A stretch of 64,000 nucleotides of DNA. It comes from Phlegmacium glaucopus (taxonomy: Eukaryota > Basidiomycota > Agaricomycetes > Agaricales > Cortinariaceae). Shown here piece after piece: positions 11,287-22,132 of the stretch. Under the pieces are notes generated by a model, which made no database searches, was not told the DNA's origin, and saw nothing but the letters and a program-made list of their open reading frames with translations. The stretch covers positions 1 through 64,000 of the forward strand of contig MU129987.1 in assembly GCA_015039465.1 (NCBI GenBank). The letters run 5' to 3'. The position numbers and the translations under genes were made by a program. Within the stretch, counting starts at the first letter, position 1. Each line of letters begins with the position of its first letter.

Positions 11287-11501
11287 TGGAGGCTCACAAA
11301 ACTGTCCCAATGACATATTATATTATTTAATTAATTACTCAACTAATTTCCATTGGAATCATGTGATCTTGAATTTGTTATAAAGGTGATATGTCCCCCT
11401 ATGACATATTTAAATTTCAGAATCATAGCTTACATAATTACTATGTTATAAATCAATTAGTCCAAAGCTGCTTAACATTGGGACAGTTTTGTGAGCTACT
11501 G
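11287..11501 (-). repeat. Right inverted end of the Tc1-like element
   Basis: The reverse complement matches the left end almost throughout, with a few substitutions and short indels. It has the same outer/inner inverted pair. Confidence 0.9.
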
Positions 11502-11503
11502 TA

Positions 11504-12846
11504 TATCAGACTTTCTGGACCAGTTCCAAGTTTGTCAACTTACATGGCTAGAAATGACTCTATAACCTACTTCCCATTGTTAATTTAATAATGATTGATG
11601 GTTCCAACTTGTTTTACGATTTTAGATGCACTAAAAAGGAAATTACTGCATATGCTCCTCCTCCAGCCTCTTACATTCTATATCTCTATGTAGACTGTTC
11701 CTAAAATCATGAAATTTGACAGGGTGATGTATATGCACTGAGGAAACCTTATTAAATAAAAAAAAGTATTTTTTTATTATGAAATTGATTTATTATAGAG
11801 AGAGGAGTGAAATACATGAAAATTGTCAATATCTCAGTCAGTTCTTGATGAAAATTCATGATTCTTGGTTCTGCATAGACATAATATATTGCCTGAACAT
11901 ATCCCATCATTTTTTTGAATTTAAATTTTTGGTCATTTTCAACCAATGTTTGACAATGGGTCCCTGATCCTCCTGATTGGGATATTATGCTCTCTGGCAG
12001 TTATGTAAGATGCTAAAAATCACAAAACCATTTTATTTGGTTGTTAGAATATAGTTGAAAGCTATCTGCATGAAAAACCTGATTTTTAGTGTCTATGGAA
12101 CTGGGGGGTCTACAGGGTTCGGGGGTGGCTCGATGGGGTGCATGTGCATGAGTGTGGTTCCCATGCAGCCTCGTCGCCGCCTTTGGCGGCTCCTCGGCTC
12201 CACTTCACCAAACTAGGATGAAAAACTGCAAATTCTGTATTTACAGTATTTTGGGTATAACTTTTAAACCAGACCACCAAAATTCATGATTTTTGCACTG
12301 AGGTGTTTCATTTACTGCCCTCTATCCATCCCCAATGATTTTTGAAATTTATTTTGTGACCCAACTTAGATTTTGCTCAACTGGGGTACTATGAGCCTAT
12401 AAAGGCGAAAGGGCCGACTGGGTAAGTCCCCAAGTCCTCTGGCATCTAACTCATCTACTCCAGTACCAAGTGTCATTACATCCCCCCTCCCTAAACCCTA
12501 ACTTGGAATGGACTAAGAATTAACTCATAATGGACTATAAATAGACTAGGAATCACTCAGAATTTGTATTTTTTTCAAGTCGGAATATGCTCAGATTCCA
12601 CTCGGAATGACTCGGAATGACTAGGAATGTAACATCCAATTATTTATTTATTTTTTACTTGGACTAAGGTCGGAATTTGGTCGGATTCTGCTCGGATTCC
12701 AACCATTCCACTCGGATCCGCTCGGAATGTGTGGGGGAAGGTAAAGTACTGGAAGCAAGACATGTAGAGACAGAAGAGAGAATGATATACTGAGCTAAGT
12801 ATTCGCATTTTTTGAATTCAACAATTCTGATCTCTTTTGTTTCTAT
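11504..12846. other. No gene; GGAATGACTC-type degenerate repeats
   Basis: No supported gene. A GC-rich patch lies at about 12110-12200 (CTCGTCGCCGCCTTTGGCGG) in otherwise AT-rich DNA. From about 12500 to 12735 the words CTCGGAAT, GACTAGGAAT and CTCGGATTCC recur many times as a degenerate short repeat. Confidence 0.6.
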
Positions 12847-13090
12847 TTATTCTTCTGTGGCATGCATCATTCGGTCTTCTAGGACAAAAAATGGGTTGAC
12901 AAGTGCAAATGGTTTGGGCATGGTTGCAGTTCCTTCTATGTGTCTCCATAGTCCCTTTGATCCCATGGCCTTCTGGATCCTGGGTTCATAGTCTGCCCAG
13001 TTGCTTCTGTTGTCATGGAGCTTTGGTATAGCGAAACTTGTGAAATCAGAACCGGAATTCATTGAGAGGTTAGACATTTTGTCCTTGGGG
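12847..13090 (-). pseudogene. Copia gag N-terminal fragment
   Basis: The frame from about 13080 reads MSNLSMNSGSDFTSFAIPKL, then NWADYEPRIQKAMGSKGLWR. This matches the N-terminus of agaricomycete Copia Gag (UBN2/DUF4219-type) as I remember it. It starts a few bases after a primer-binding site and LTR (13100-13312), as expected for a 5' end. The rest of gag-pol is missing; the frame stops at 12847. Confidence 0.8.
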
Positions 13091-13099
13091 CCCATAACC
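13088..13099 (-). promoter_or_regulatory. Copia primer-binding site (half-tRNA type)
   Basis: Read on the minus strand, GGTTATGGGCCC directly follows the LTR end CAACA. It is complementary (one mismatch) to the anticodon arm of initiator tRNA-Met (GGGCTCATAACC), as in copia-type half-tRNA priming. The same box follows the LTR at 15986. Confidence 0.6.
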
Positions 13100-13312
13100 T
13101 GTTGCTGTAATATTTCACAGCTAGAACAAATGAAATTGTAAGTGTCAACTTTGGTATAAAGTTGAGACTCACTATAGTAAAATTTGTGACTAAAGAATGT
13201 GATGGTCACTGTGACACTGACTGTGACACTGAGAAATAAAAGAGTGATAAGATATAGAAAAGATAAAGGACTTAGTAACAGATCAGCAAGTTGAAACTTG
13301 TATACTCCAACA
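13100..13312 (-). repeat. LTR of the Copia fragment
   Basis: It begins TGTTG and ends CAACA on the plus strand. It contains GTTGAGACTC and the word CAGCTAGAACAAATG shared with the solo LTR at 13420-13730. It abuts the primer-binding site, so it is the 5' LTR of the minus-strand fragment. Confidence 0.65.
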
Positions 13313-13419
13313 CCACCATCCCTTAATTCACTATCCAATATCATTTTATACAACATCAGTGAATGGAATATCAGTGGTGTCAACAGTACCAATTGCTAGA
13401 ACAAAATTGCAAATTGGAG

Positions 13420-13730
13420 TGTTGGAATAGAGCTCGCAGCTAGAACAAATGAAGGTTGTCTCAACTTTAGAATAAAAGTTTGTGTATTTAATATTAAGTG
13501 TAAGTTACCTAGAACAAATGAAGGTTCTAGGTAATAGTTAGCTAAAGTGATGAATAAATAAAAAATGAATGTGCTCACGTCTCAACTTTAGAATAAAAGT
13601 TGAGACTTGTACTAAAGGAAAATCTGTGACTAAAGGAACACAATTATGTAATGTGCAAGATAACACAAAAAGAATGATAAGCAAAAATGCCTAAGTAACA
13701 ATCAATGAATGAAACTTGCATAGTTCAACA
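13420..13730 (-). repeat. Solo LTR with 5-bp target duplication TGGAG
   Basis: 311 bp, TGTTG...CAACA, with TGGAG on both sides (13415-13419 and 13731-13735). Its reverse complement aligns along its length with the solo LTR at 29037-29355. It carries GTCTCAACTTT...AAAGTTGAGAC-type hairpins. Confidence 0.85.
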
Positions 13731-13778
13731 TGGAGTGGTAACAATAACAGCCAGCAGGGATAGACAAGGCAGATCCCA

Positions 13779-13923
13779 TGTTGGAATAAATACCGAGGCA
13801 AGGCAGCAGGACAGTAAATGAGAAACAAGCTACAAATTCAAAGTAAAGTTTTATTGTTGTTTACTGCAGAGTATTAAATAAGACTATGTAATCTATGGTA
13901 GTGGCAGGAGTCATATTTCAACA
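13779..13923 (-). repeat. 3' LTR of the Copia element (145 bp)
   Basis: TGTTGGAATAAATACC...TCATATTTCAACA. The same 145 bp, split by a 0.9-kb insertion, forms the other LTR at 15987-17061. Confidence 0.8.
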
Positions 13924-14056
13924 CACCCCTTGAGTCCCGATACCCCCATATTGTAACAAAAAAATAGAAATAATGAATGTCGTATATGTAAAATAATATA
14001 TATAAAAAGAATGTGAGAGGTAGGGAATGAGGAAGGATTGTGAAAGAAATAATAAA

Positions 14057-15797
14057 TTAGAAACTAAAAGAATCATGCTCACATTTTTTGGAGTGGCATC
14101 TAGGACAGCAATTCTTCTTGATCTTTGGTTCCACTAAAGTAGGGTTTGGTTCTGGGTGAGATAAGGATGGAGGGATGGAGTTTGGTTCATCAGAGTTAGC
14201 AGAAGTGGTTGTGAATGCAACAAGAGTTTGCATAGGGTCATCATCAATGACAGCAACAATGGCAGAGTCAGAATGATTGAGTGTTTTGCATTTGACATCT
14301 TCTGGCATGTTCACAGCACAGAATTGAGCTTGATGATTTGGTCATCACACCTATAGCGCACCTCCTCACAATTCTTTGAATTCCCCCAATCAAAACCTTC
14401 ATCCTCATCACAACTGCAATTCCTCCCTTTCTGCTTCAATTCACCCCCTTTTACTCTGGTGTATAATGCTGAATCACCATACCCCTTCTTCACCACTACC
14501 CCCACCACCTAGGGATGCTGAAGTTCAGTTCTGAACCAGTCCAAGAACCAGAACCAACTGAACCGAACCAAGTATCTGGTTCGGTTCTGGTTCTGGTTTG
14601 GCCTCAGCCATCTGGTTCTGGTTCTGGTTCTGGTTCTTGATTGGCCAGAAGTCTGAGAACCGGTTCTGAACTGGTTTGAACCATTCTGAACCACTATATC
14701 CCAAGGCAAACATTTAAATAATATATTTACTTATTTGCATTATTTTACAGGTTAAATGGCACAATGTACCTGTATCTGTCATGAAAATATTTATTAAAGT
14801 CACCAACACAATATATTTCCAATCAGAAGTACATCATATTTTGGTCTGGCATAGTACATAATCAATAATATGTCTCATTTACTACATAACTTCAGGTTTT
14901 ATTAATATTAATATACTCCTATTGCAAGAATACAATTCAAAGTTGTCACTAGTTGGCAAAATGATTTAGTAGTATTTTTTTCTTTTCATGTTTACTTGTA
15001 GTGATGTCATAGTTATAACACCAATACTACAAACTTCTGGCCTCAAATTTCAAGATATATTTATTTCTAAGAAATAAGATGTAATTTTAGAAAATAAAAT
15101 TTAAACTGAGAATTTCTTGTCTAATTGGTGATATCCTAACAAAAGTCTATTTTTAACTGGTTCTTATGGTTAGAACTGGTTCTGGTTCTGGTTCTGGTTC
15201 TGAGAAAATGGGTCCCAAACCGAACCAAACTGAACTTTGGCATCCCTACCACCACCAATTCATTTGCCTCATATTGCTGGAGGGCTGAGATGATTTCATT
15301 GATGGTCAGGGATTTCAGCTGAAGCATAAGAGCAGTATGAACTGGAGCCCAGGATGAATCTAGACCAATGAGGATCTTGTCACTAACCTCAAGATCATCA
15401 GGTTTGTGACTGATGGCATTGAGTTTTTGTATGATCAACAATACATTATTGGTGAATTCAGATATGGGAAGGGAGGGGTTGTGAGAGATGGAATAAAATT
15501 GTTGATGGAGATGGATTCAATTTGTGGCACTATCCTTCTGGTATCCCGAGATGAGTTTAGCCCAGGCTTCCTTGGTGACGATCAGCAGCAGCAGGTGGGA
15601 TCAACTAGGAACCAGATTGTGGCATATACCTTCTGATTTTGGACCTCCCATTCCAAAGCTTTCTCACCCTGAGGTTTGGTACTAGCCAGATGCCCCCCAC
15701 AATCAATCAGCATGAGGTAAGTCTCAACCTCCTTTTTCCATTCAAACCAGTTGTTACCAGTGAGTTTGGGGAGGGAGAGCATAACAGCACAATCCAT
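14057..15797 (-). pseudogene. Copia gag, interrupted by a MITE
   Basis: It starts at 15797 with MDCAVMLSLPKLTGNNWFEW and continues with YATIWFLVDP. After a gap comes KLNAISHKPDDLEVSDKILI (15441 down) and ISALQQYEANELVVV. The MITE at 14510-15248 then cuts in, and the reading resumes at 14508 with VVVKKGYGDSALYTR. A Cys-rich stretch (CSCDEDEG..., CCPRCHSKKCEH) at the end may be a decayed zinc knuckle. Frames change several times, and no protease, integrase or reverse transcriptase follows before the 3' LTR. Confidence 0.8.
14510..15248. mobile_element. hAT-like MITE copy A (739 bp)
   Basis: Ends TAGGGATGC... and ...GCATCCCTA, flanked by an exact 8-bp duplication CCACCACC (14502-14509 and 15249-15256). 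Subterminal tracts are (GGTTCT)n and (GAACC)n. There is no coding capacity. It sits inside Copia gag. Confidence 0.88.
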
Positions 15798-15986
15798 GTT
15801 GCCAAGGAAGGGTACTAGACAAGTATAGATAGATGTGGAGATAGTTCTCAACACAATTTGTTGACAGAACATGTGAAAACAGACACAAAAAAGGCTGGAA
15901 AAAAAAACACAAAAATTCACATAAAAGGCTTGGAAAATGTGAATACGTGGACTTAAAGAGATCAGGTGCTCGCAGGGCCCATAACC

Positions 15987-17061
15987 TATTGGAATAAATA
16001 CCAAGGCGAGGCAGCAGGACAGCGAACAAGTGATGAGCTACAAATTCAAAGTGAAGTTTTATTGTTGTTTACTGTGGAGTATTAAATAAAATTACATAAT
16101 CTATGATAGTGGCAGTGATGTACCTGCAGTGAGGTCAGACCGCAAGTAGATACATAGTTCGTGGGGTTAATGTAGAATTCCTCGATAGAATGCAGGAGTA
16201 GTTCGTGGTATTGAAATATGCAAAGAGAGTAATCTGCAAAGATAGCAAAGTTTGCAAACAATAGCAAAGTATGTGAAGTAGTTTAAAGAGTGAGACTATT
16301 GACTTAGAACAATGCTTCAAAGTTTATGGGATCAAAAATCTGGCTGTATCTTGTTCCCCTTGCCTCCTACTTGCTACAGATACTTAATACAAGAGTTGTA
16401 AACTAACCAGGTGTGGATATGCGAAACAGTAATGTAAAAATCGAGCTAATGCAAAATCACATTGACCCAGCACTTTGCTAATGAAGGAATAGGAGACAAA
16501 GTAAAAATAAAGATGATGAGTAAGGATGTCAGTTGAATGACCTCCTGTTTTGAAGGATATGATAAAAATATATATATGGAAAGATGAAAGAAAGTAAATG
16601 CAAAACAAAATGGACCATAATGAAACCAGTGCAAGGAATGCATATACAAACTGTGAAAGACTGTGAGATTAGATAGTGGCTGTGCAAAGGTGTGGCTGTG
16701 AAGGAGTGAATATGGCTAAGTCCACTGCAGCTAGTGAGAGCTGTAGATATATTGAAGTGTGAAGTGTGAAAAAGAATGAGGGTGCTTTGGATAGTTATGA
16801 GGGTCATAGAAGTGATGTGTGAGACATGTATGAAGAGTAGGTGGTATCATAGGACATGTGAATGATATTGTGAGGGTTACTGACAACCACGGACAAGAGT
16901 GCGAGTGATAATGGTAACCGCAGATGAGAGTGCAAGTGATAATTATTAATGGTAACCGCGAGGTATCCGCGAGTGTCTGCAAAGTTGTTAAATCACAAAA
17001 ATAACCTGTTTACAAACCTAGAGGTTATATGGATCCTATCAGTGGGAGTCATATTTCAACA
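15987..17061 (-). repeat. 5' LTR of the Copia element, split by an LTR-like insertion
   Basis: Positions 15987-16115 plus 17042-17061 correspond to the 145-bp LTR at 13779. The first dinucleotide is TA instead of TG. Confidence 0.75.
16116..17041. mobile_element. 0.9-kb LTR-like repeat, copy 1 (CpG-depleted)
   Basis: Starts TGATGTACCTGCAGTGAGG and ends ATATGGATCCTATCA (TG...CA with TGAT/ATCA ends). It is homologous along its length to 20744-21623. At many sites copy 1 has CA or TG where copy 2 has CG. No clean target duplication was found. Probably a solo LTR, but the class is inferred. Confidence 0.65.
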
Positions 17062-17092
17062 TCCATCAGTAAACTCAGGGCCAGCTTACTGG

Positions 17093-17161
17093 CACTGGAC
17101 AGCACCAGACAGCACCATAGAACCATAGAAAAGGTTCTTTTGTTTATAGTGCTGTCCAGTG
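17093..17161. repeat. 13-bp inverted repeat CACTGGACAGCAC
   Basis: Perfect arms at 17093-17105 and 17149-17161. GTGCTATATAG/GTGCTACATAG words follow to 17260, so this may be the end of another small element. Confidence 0.6.
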
Positions 17162-17432
17162 TCATGGTAACACTACCCAAAAACAGCTTAATGTTAGACG
17201 GCACTATAGAGTGCTATATAGACTTAGCTCATTGCTATACAGTGCTACATAGCTTAGGTTAATACCATCTCATACTGAAGCTAGGAATTATTTAGACCAG
17301 ATATATCACACACAATGATAAGGAAATTTTAAAATATATATATTCAAGTAGTCTACATGACATCATGTAGGTAGTTCTATATGATTGACATTGTTGTACT
17401 AAAACAAAAAAACCCACCCTATACCCACTCCA

Positions 17433-17930
17433 TACTTGATAGCCATTGTCGTTGCCTGTTGCTCATTGTTTGTCGATGCATGGCGGTTGTTGTAGTTGTA
17501 TACTGCTTGGATATAGTTAGTCAAAATTCGAAATGATTTTTTTTTTCCCCGTACTTGATAGCCATTGTTGTCACTTGTTGCTCATGGTTTGTCGATGCAC
17601 AGTTGTCGTAGTTGTATACTGCTTGGATATAGTTAGTCAAAATTTGAAATGAATTTTTTTTCTAAACCTGTACCTGATAGCCATCGTTGTTGCTCGTTGC
17701 TCATTGTTTGTTGATGCATGGTCGGCATAGTTGTATACTGCTTGGATATAGTCAGTAGAAATTCAAAATGAATTTTTTTTTAAAAAAAAACCCCCTACTT
17801 AATAACTGTTGTTGTTGCTCGTCATCATCGTAGTTGTAGACTGCTTGGATATAGTTAGTAGAAATTATAAATGAAATTTAAAAAACAAAAAAACCCATAC
17901 TTGATAGCTGTTATCGTTGTCGTTGTCATT
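17433..17930. repeat. About 120-bp tandem repeat, four copies plus a partial
   Basis: Units start with ACTTGATAGCCATTG-like words at 17433, 17553, 17672, 17797 (shortened) and 17898. Each contains ACTGCTTGGATATAGTTAGT and a poly-T. The sequence is rich in GTTGTTGTCG. Confidence 0.8.
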
Positions 17931-18179
17931 GTCATTGTCATCACTCAGTCCTTGGGTAGTGGTAGTAGCCAGTATCATTTGTCCTCCTTGTTGACATGTT
18001 GATGTCATCATTGTGGCCATTGACATGGTTGTTAGTAGGTGACATGAGGGTGGTTGTTGTTGCGTGGTGGTGTGGTGAGGTTGAAACATTGAAGTTGAAT
18101 GTTTAGTAATTTTTTGTGGTGCACAGACTTTGTTTAGGGCTGGTTTATTTAACTTAACAAAAAAATATTATCTATGTCA

Positions 18180-20378
18180 CCATGTGACAAAGCTGTGAGT
18201 AGTGTGATAGCATAAGCTGCATAACAAAGCATCATCAGTGGCAGTGGTGGCAAGCTGTTTGTCGATGTGATCCATGACAGGAATAACCATAGCGAGATTG
18301 GGTGTACTTCATGAAAAAAAAGGGTTGCATCCTTGAATATCTTTCAAATTAATGTTAGCATAAGCAAGAAAATATAATGGAGACCCATACCTTCAATGCA
18401 TCACGCAAATGGACTGTGGTATCCCAATCTTCTGTACTTAATTCGAACTGACGCAACTTCATATCTCGATCACTGGTGATGCTATCAAGAGCAGCACGGT
18501 AATCGATAGCAAAATCAAGCATATCAAACGTTGAGTTCCAGCAGGTGGAAACATCGTGGGGAATCATGCAAGCACTCAGCCCTAAGTCTTCGAGAGTTGA
18601 AAACCATTTAGGTAGAATTATTGTTGTGGAGTTTTTGATCACGAACGCAGCTTTTCGCAACTGGCAGAACCCAATTAGTAATGAAAGAATTTCAAACTCA
18701 GATGAAATGGGCTGACCTTTGTTAACATGAGGCGCAATGGTCCCACACTCTCATCAAGTTCATCTTTCTCCATTGCTGTCATTTCCTTGCGCTCGTCAAC
18801 CCAACCCTCTTTGTTATCATCATCGTCATCAGTATCGCAGTCCTGTTGTGAAATCAGCTCTTCAAGCTCGAGATTCCCAGCCAAGTTGCAAAGTTCGGCT
18901 TTTGCCTCATCCAAAATGCCATCTGCTTGTTGTTTCAGTACGTCAAACTGCCGTATAATACTTTTTACAACTAAATTGAGGATATGTAGGAAGCACCAGG
19001 TCTGGTTTGCTGCTCCTGGAAATTCATCAACTAGATTTGCTAACTCTGCAATCATAGTATCGTTATTTGATGCATTATCACAAGATAAGCTCAGCATCTG
19101 GTATAGAGTGAATAAAATTTGAATGTTTATTTACTTACCTTGTCACTAATACCAAAGTCATCAAGAATTTTTGCGAATGCAAGAGCAAGATTGGCGCCTG
19201 AGTGCAACTCAGCTACTTCCACAACATCAAGCAGCATTGCCACCGGCACCCCATTATTTTTGAACAGACACCGCAACAAATGCCTTGTTATTTGGAGATG
19301 TCCATGCATCTGTGGCAAAGTTGAGGGCACCATCATGCTCCTATCAACATGGTAAGCTCTCATATTTACAATATATATTTAATCACTTATGTACCTGAAG
19401 CATCTTTGCAATATGCTTGCATACTCGGACGAAGACATTTTTCACATCCCTGGAGACAGTCTCAGGAGAAGGTATGTGATATTCTGGACGTCCTGTCTTC
19501 ATTAGTGACTGAAACCCATGGTCGGACAATAGAAAACGGCCGTTTATTTTCTGACACCCACCGCACAATTTCAGCACTTGCATTTAGGTCAGACGAAGGA
19601 GGATTTGGATGAATCAAGTGATACGCACCGTGCCTCGCTTTTGGTATGTTGCCTTGTTGAGAAACTTACTTTTCCTTTGCCTATTCCCTGAAATTCCGCC
19701 GTAATAGATCCATCTCTAATATTTGACTTTATCAAGATTTCACAAGCTGCATCAATGTCACGAGTAGCATCAGCAGCAGCAACAGCATCCTCACCCCAGC
19801 AACCTTCAGCATGTTTACGAAGGTTGCCTGTCGAGTTCCTATCACTTTTATCCATAAAGCAATGCACATCCCTTCTATTCCGAGCTTTGCATCTGCCGGA
19901 TGCACATTCAAATATATGAGCTCGACGGCCTCCTATATATTCAATGCAGGGGGTGGTTTTGAAGAAAACATATATGGGTGAGCTCCATTTGCCCATAAGA
20001 TGTTCTATGGTTTATAAATGGTTACTAAAATATATTCCAAGCAGTTTTCAATTACAAACCAAGTTCGGCCTCGTCACTTTCAACCGCTGGCTCCTCTGGT
20101 ACCTCCTCTTCTTCGTCATCATCAACATCCATGGCGGGTGGAGGTGGATCGTCATCCTCAGGTTCATCGCCATCCTCTTCATCATCACTATCCATTGCCT
20201 CAATAATTCTATTATGATTTCGCGGAGCTGGTCTGCAGATAGGCTCATCGTCATCTGAAACATCCACAATCTCAACTGAAGGTCGTTGTGTGGCAGGCCT
20301 CGCTACTTTGGGTACAGGTAAAACTTTTTGATGGGAAGGGTTCCCAGGCTTAGCTTGCTGTTTTGTAGACTTGGGCAA
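18180..20378 (-). pseudogene. Second hAT transposase remnant (acidic N-terminus, BED-like finger)
   Basis: From 20378 down: an acidic N-terminus (VEIVDVSDDDEP, then EEEEVPEEP). Next a Cys/His block typical of a BED finger (19996-19600; FECASGRCKARNR...LRKHAEGCWG), then SDHGFQSLMKTGRPEY and VPVAMLLDVVEVAELHSG. The RNase H-like core follows (SLSCDNASNNDTMIAEL, FPGAANQTWCFLHILNLVVK) and STCWNSTFDMLDFAIDYR. A further piece near 18330-18190 reads TPNLAMVIPVMDHIDKQLAT. The C-terminal dimerisation domain is absent and the left end has merged into simple repeats. Several junctions look like introns, others are stops. It differs from the hAT at 45 kb in being closer to Ac/Restless-like proteins. Confidence 0.8.
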
Positions 20379-20743
20379 TACTTTGGCTTGTGTTTACATG
20401 ATGATTTGGGTTTTTTTTTTGGAACTGCACTCACCCGTTTTCTGTTTTTTTTTTAATTTTATTTTTGGTATTGACAGTGACAGTAACTGGATCTCCGTTA
20501 TCATTCAAAGGGGCCTTCCTCTTCTGTGGTCCAAGCTCCCCCGAATTTGTTGTTGGCCCAGGCATAGTCAAAGTAGAAGACGGGTTTTTTTCTTCAGTAA
20601 AAAATGTTATGTTTTGCGAGACTTGTCATGTCATGTTATGGTTTTCTGTAGGCCCAAGCGTGGGTATTTTTTACTAGTGATATGTTTTTTTTCGTGTTAG
20701 AGAAACTAAATATAGAGGTATACCCGCTGACCCGCGTAGATGG

Positions 20744-21623
20744 TGATGTACCTGCGGTGAGATCAGACTGCAAGTAGTAACATAGTTCAGAGGGGTTAAT
20801 GTAGATTTCCTCGATAGAATTTAAAGAGAAGTCCACGGTATTGAAATACACAAGAAGAGTAGACCGCGAGGATAGTGAAGTTCACGAATGATAACGCGGT
20901 TCGCGAAGTAGCTTGAAGAATGAGACTATTGACTTAGAACGTTGCTGCAGAGTTTATGGGATCAAAACTCTGGCCGTCTCTTGTTCTCCTTCCCTCCTAC
21001 TTGCTACAGGTACTTAATACAAGAGTAACAAGCTAACCAGGTGCGGATATGCGAAACAGTAATGTAAAAATTGAGCTAATGCGAAGTCACATGGGCCAAG
21101 TAGTTTGGTAACAAAGAAATAGGGGATAGAATAACAATAGAAGTGATGAGTAAGGAGGTCAGTTGAATGACCTCCTGTTTCGAAGGAGATGATAAAATAA
21201 TAATATATATAGAAAGTTAAAAGAAAGTAAGTTGAAAACAACACGGACCATGATCAAACCAGTGAAAGGGACGTGTATGCGAGCCGTGAAAGACCGCGAG
21301 ATTAAAGAGAAGCTGTGCGAAGGTGTGGTTGCAAAGGAAAGAAATGGCTAAGTCCAGTATTGATAGAGAGAGTTGAAGATATGTCGAAGTATGAAATGCG
21401 AAGAGGAATGAGGGTGCGTTGGATAGTTACAAAGGTCGTAGAAGTGATGTACGAAGGTTATGCGAGGCCTATATCATGTTGTGTGATGTGTGAAGGATGT
21501 GCGACAACCGCGAATGAGAGTGCGAGTGAAGTTGGTACCCGCGAGGCATCCGCGTATACTGCGAAGTTGTTAAATCGCAAAAATAACCAGTTTACAAACC
21601 TAGAGGCTATATGGATCCTATCA
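20744..21623. mobile_element. 0.9-kb LTR-like repeat, copy 2 (CpG-rich)
   Basis: Homologue of 16116-17041, 880 bp. It keeps many CG dinucleotides lost in the other copy (for example GCGAAGTTGTTAAATCGC against GCAAAGTTGTTAAATCAC). It lies in the 5' flank of the second hAT remnant. Confidence 0.65.
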
Positions 21624-21728
21624 ACGGGTATGGGTTTTGGGTGGGTACTGAAAGTCCAACCCTGACCCATACCCCACTGTACCCATCAACTCTACCCATG
21701 CGGGTTGAGTAACCCGTGACAATCCCTA
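21624..21728 (-). repeat. Probable terminal sequence of the second hAT element
   Basis: Minus-strand reading starts TAGGGATTGTCACGGGTTAC and continues with repeated GGGTAGAGT/GGGTACAGT/GGGTATGGG words. It lies upstream of the transposase N-terminus, and the LTR-like repeat separates the two. No matching left end was found. Confidence 0.4.
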
Positions 21729-22132
21729 CTGACGATCTATGGGAAATTCCTGAATTTGCTGATGTCCCATACTAAATCTCATCCTCTCTCCTCATGCCCC
21801 CTCTTATTCTGGTTGGAGGTACGATGGTGTCATCTATTATCTATCCATGTGCTTTTTGATTGTGATGGGACTTGTCTTCTGTTTTTATAATTTACTTCTG
21901 GTATGTCAATTGTAACAAAAATAACATTCATTACAATAATAGATTGACATCATGAATTGTACCACAATAAAAGCACAATGTTGCATTCTTGTGGTGCAAT
22001 TGAAAAAAGGGATGGCGGTAAAGTGGATAAAAGAGGTATTGAGTGTAAATCCATTTCAGTTGAAGTTAACCTTGCAATTCCAACACAAACATGACCAAGT
22101 AAGCTCAATAGTAAGGCAATATGTCATTTTCC
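21729..22132. other. 3' flank of the STAND gene
   Basis: No gene called. It contains a roughly 60-bp word (21898-21957) also found at 33952-34010, with AACATTCATTACAATAATAG in both. Open plus-strand frames from 21952 onward are the antisense of the ankyrin array. Confidence 0.5.

Larger units (their letters stand above)
9897..11501 (-). mobile_element. Tc1-like element with about 215-bp inverted ends
   Basis: The element is 1605 bp, flanked by TA on both sides (9895-9896 and 11502-11503). The ends start CAGTAGCTCACAAAACTGTC and are near-identical inverted copies for about 215 bp. Each end itself has an outer and an inner copy of CTCACAAAACTGTCCCAATG in opposite orientation. A mutated transposase lies between the ends. 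Confidence 0.93.
13779..17061 (-). mobile_element. Internally deleted Copia element with both LTRs
   Basis: 3' LTR at 13779-13923 (145 bp) and 5' LTR at 15987-17061, the latter enlarged by a 0.9-kb insertion. The internal part keeps gag only. A purine-rich AAGGGGTG lies just inside the 3' LTR and a GGTTATGGGCCC primer site just inside the 5' LTR. The flanks TCCCA and TCCAT may be a mutated 5-bp target duplication. Confidence 0.75.

Noticed and set aside
14509..14713. Frames encoding RTRTRTRT or NQNQNQ runs
   Set aside because: Translation of the (GGTTCT)n end of MITE A.
18727..19122. Plus-strand 131-aa Ser-rich frame
   Set aside because: Antisense of the acidic stretch of the hAT remnant on the minus strand.
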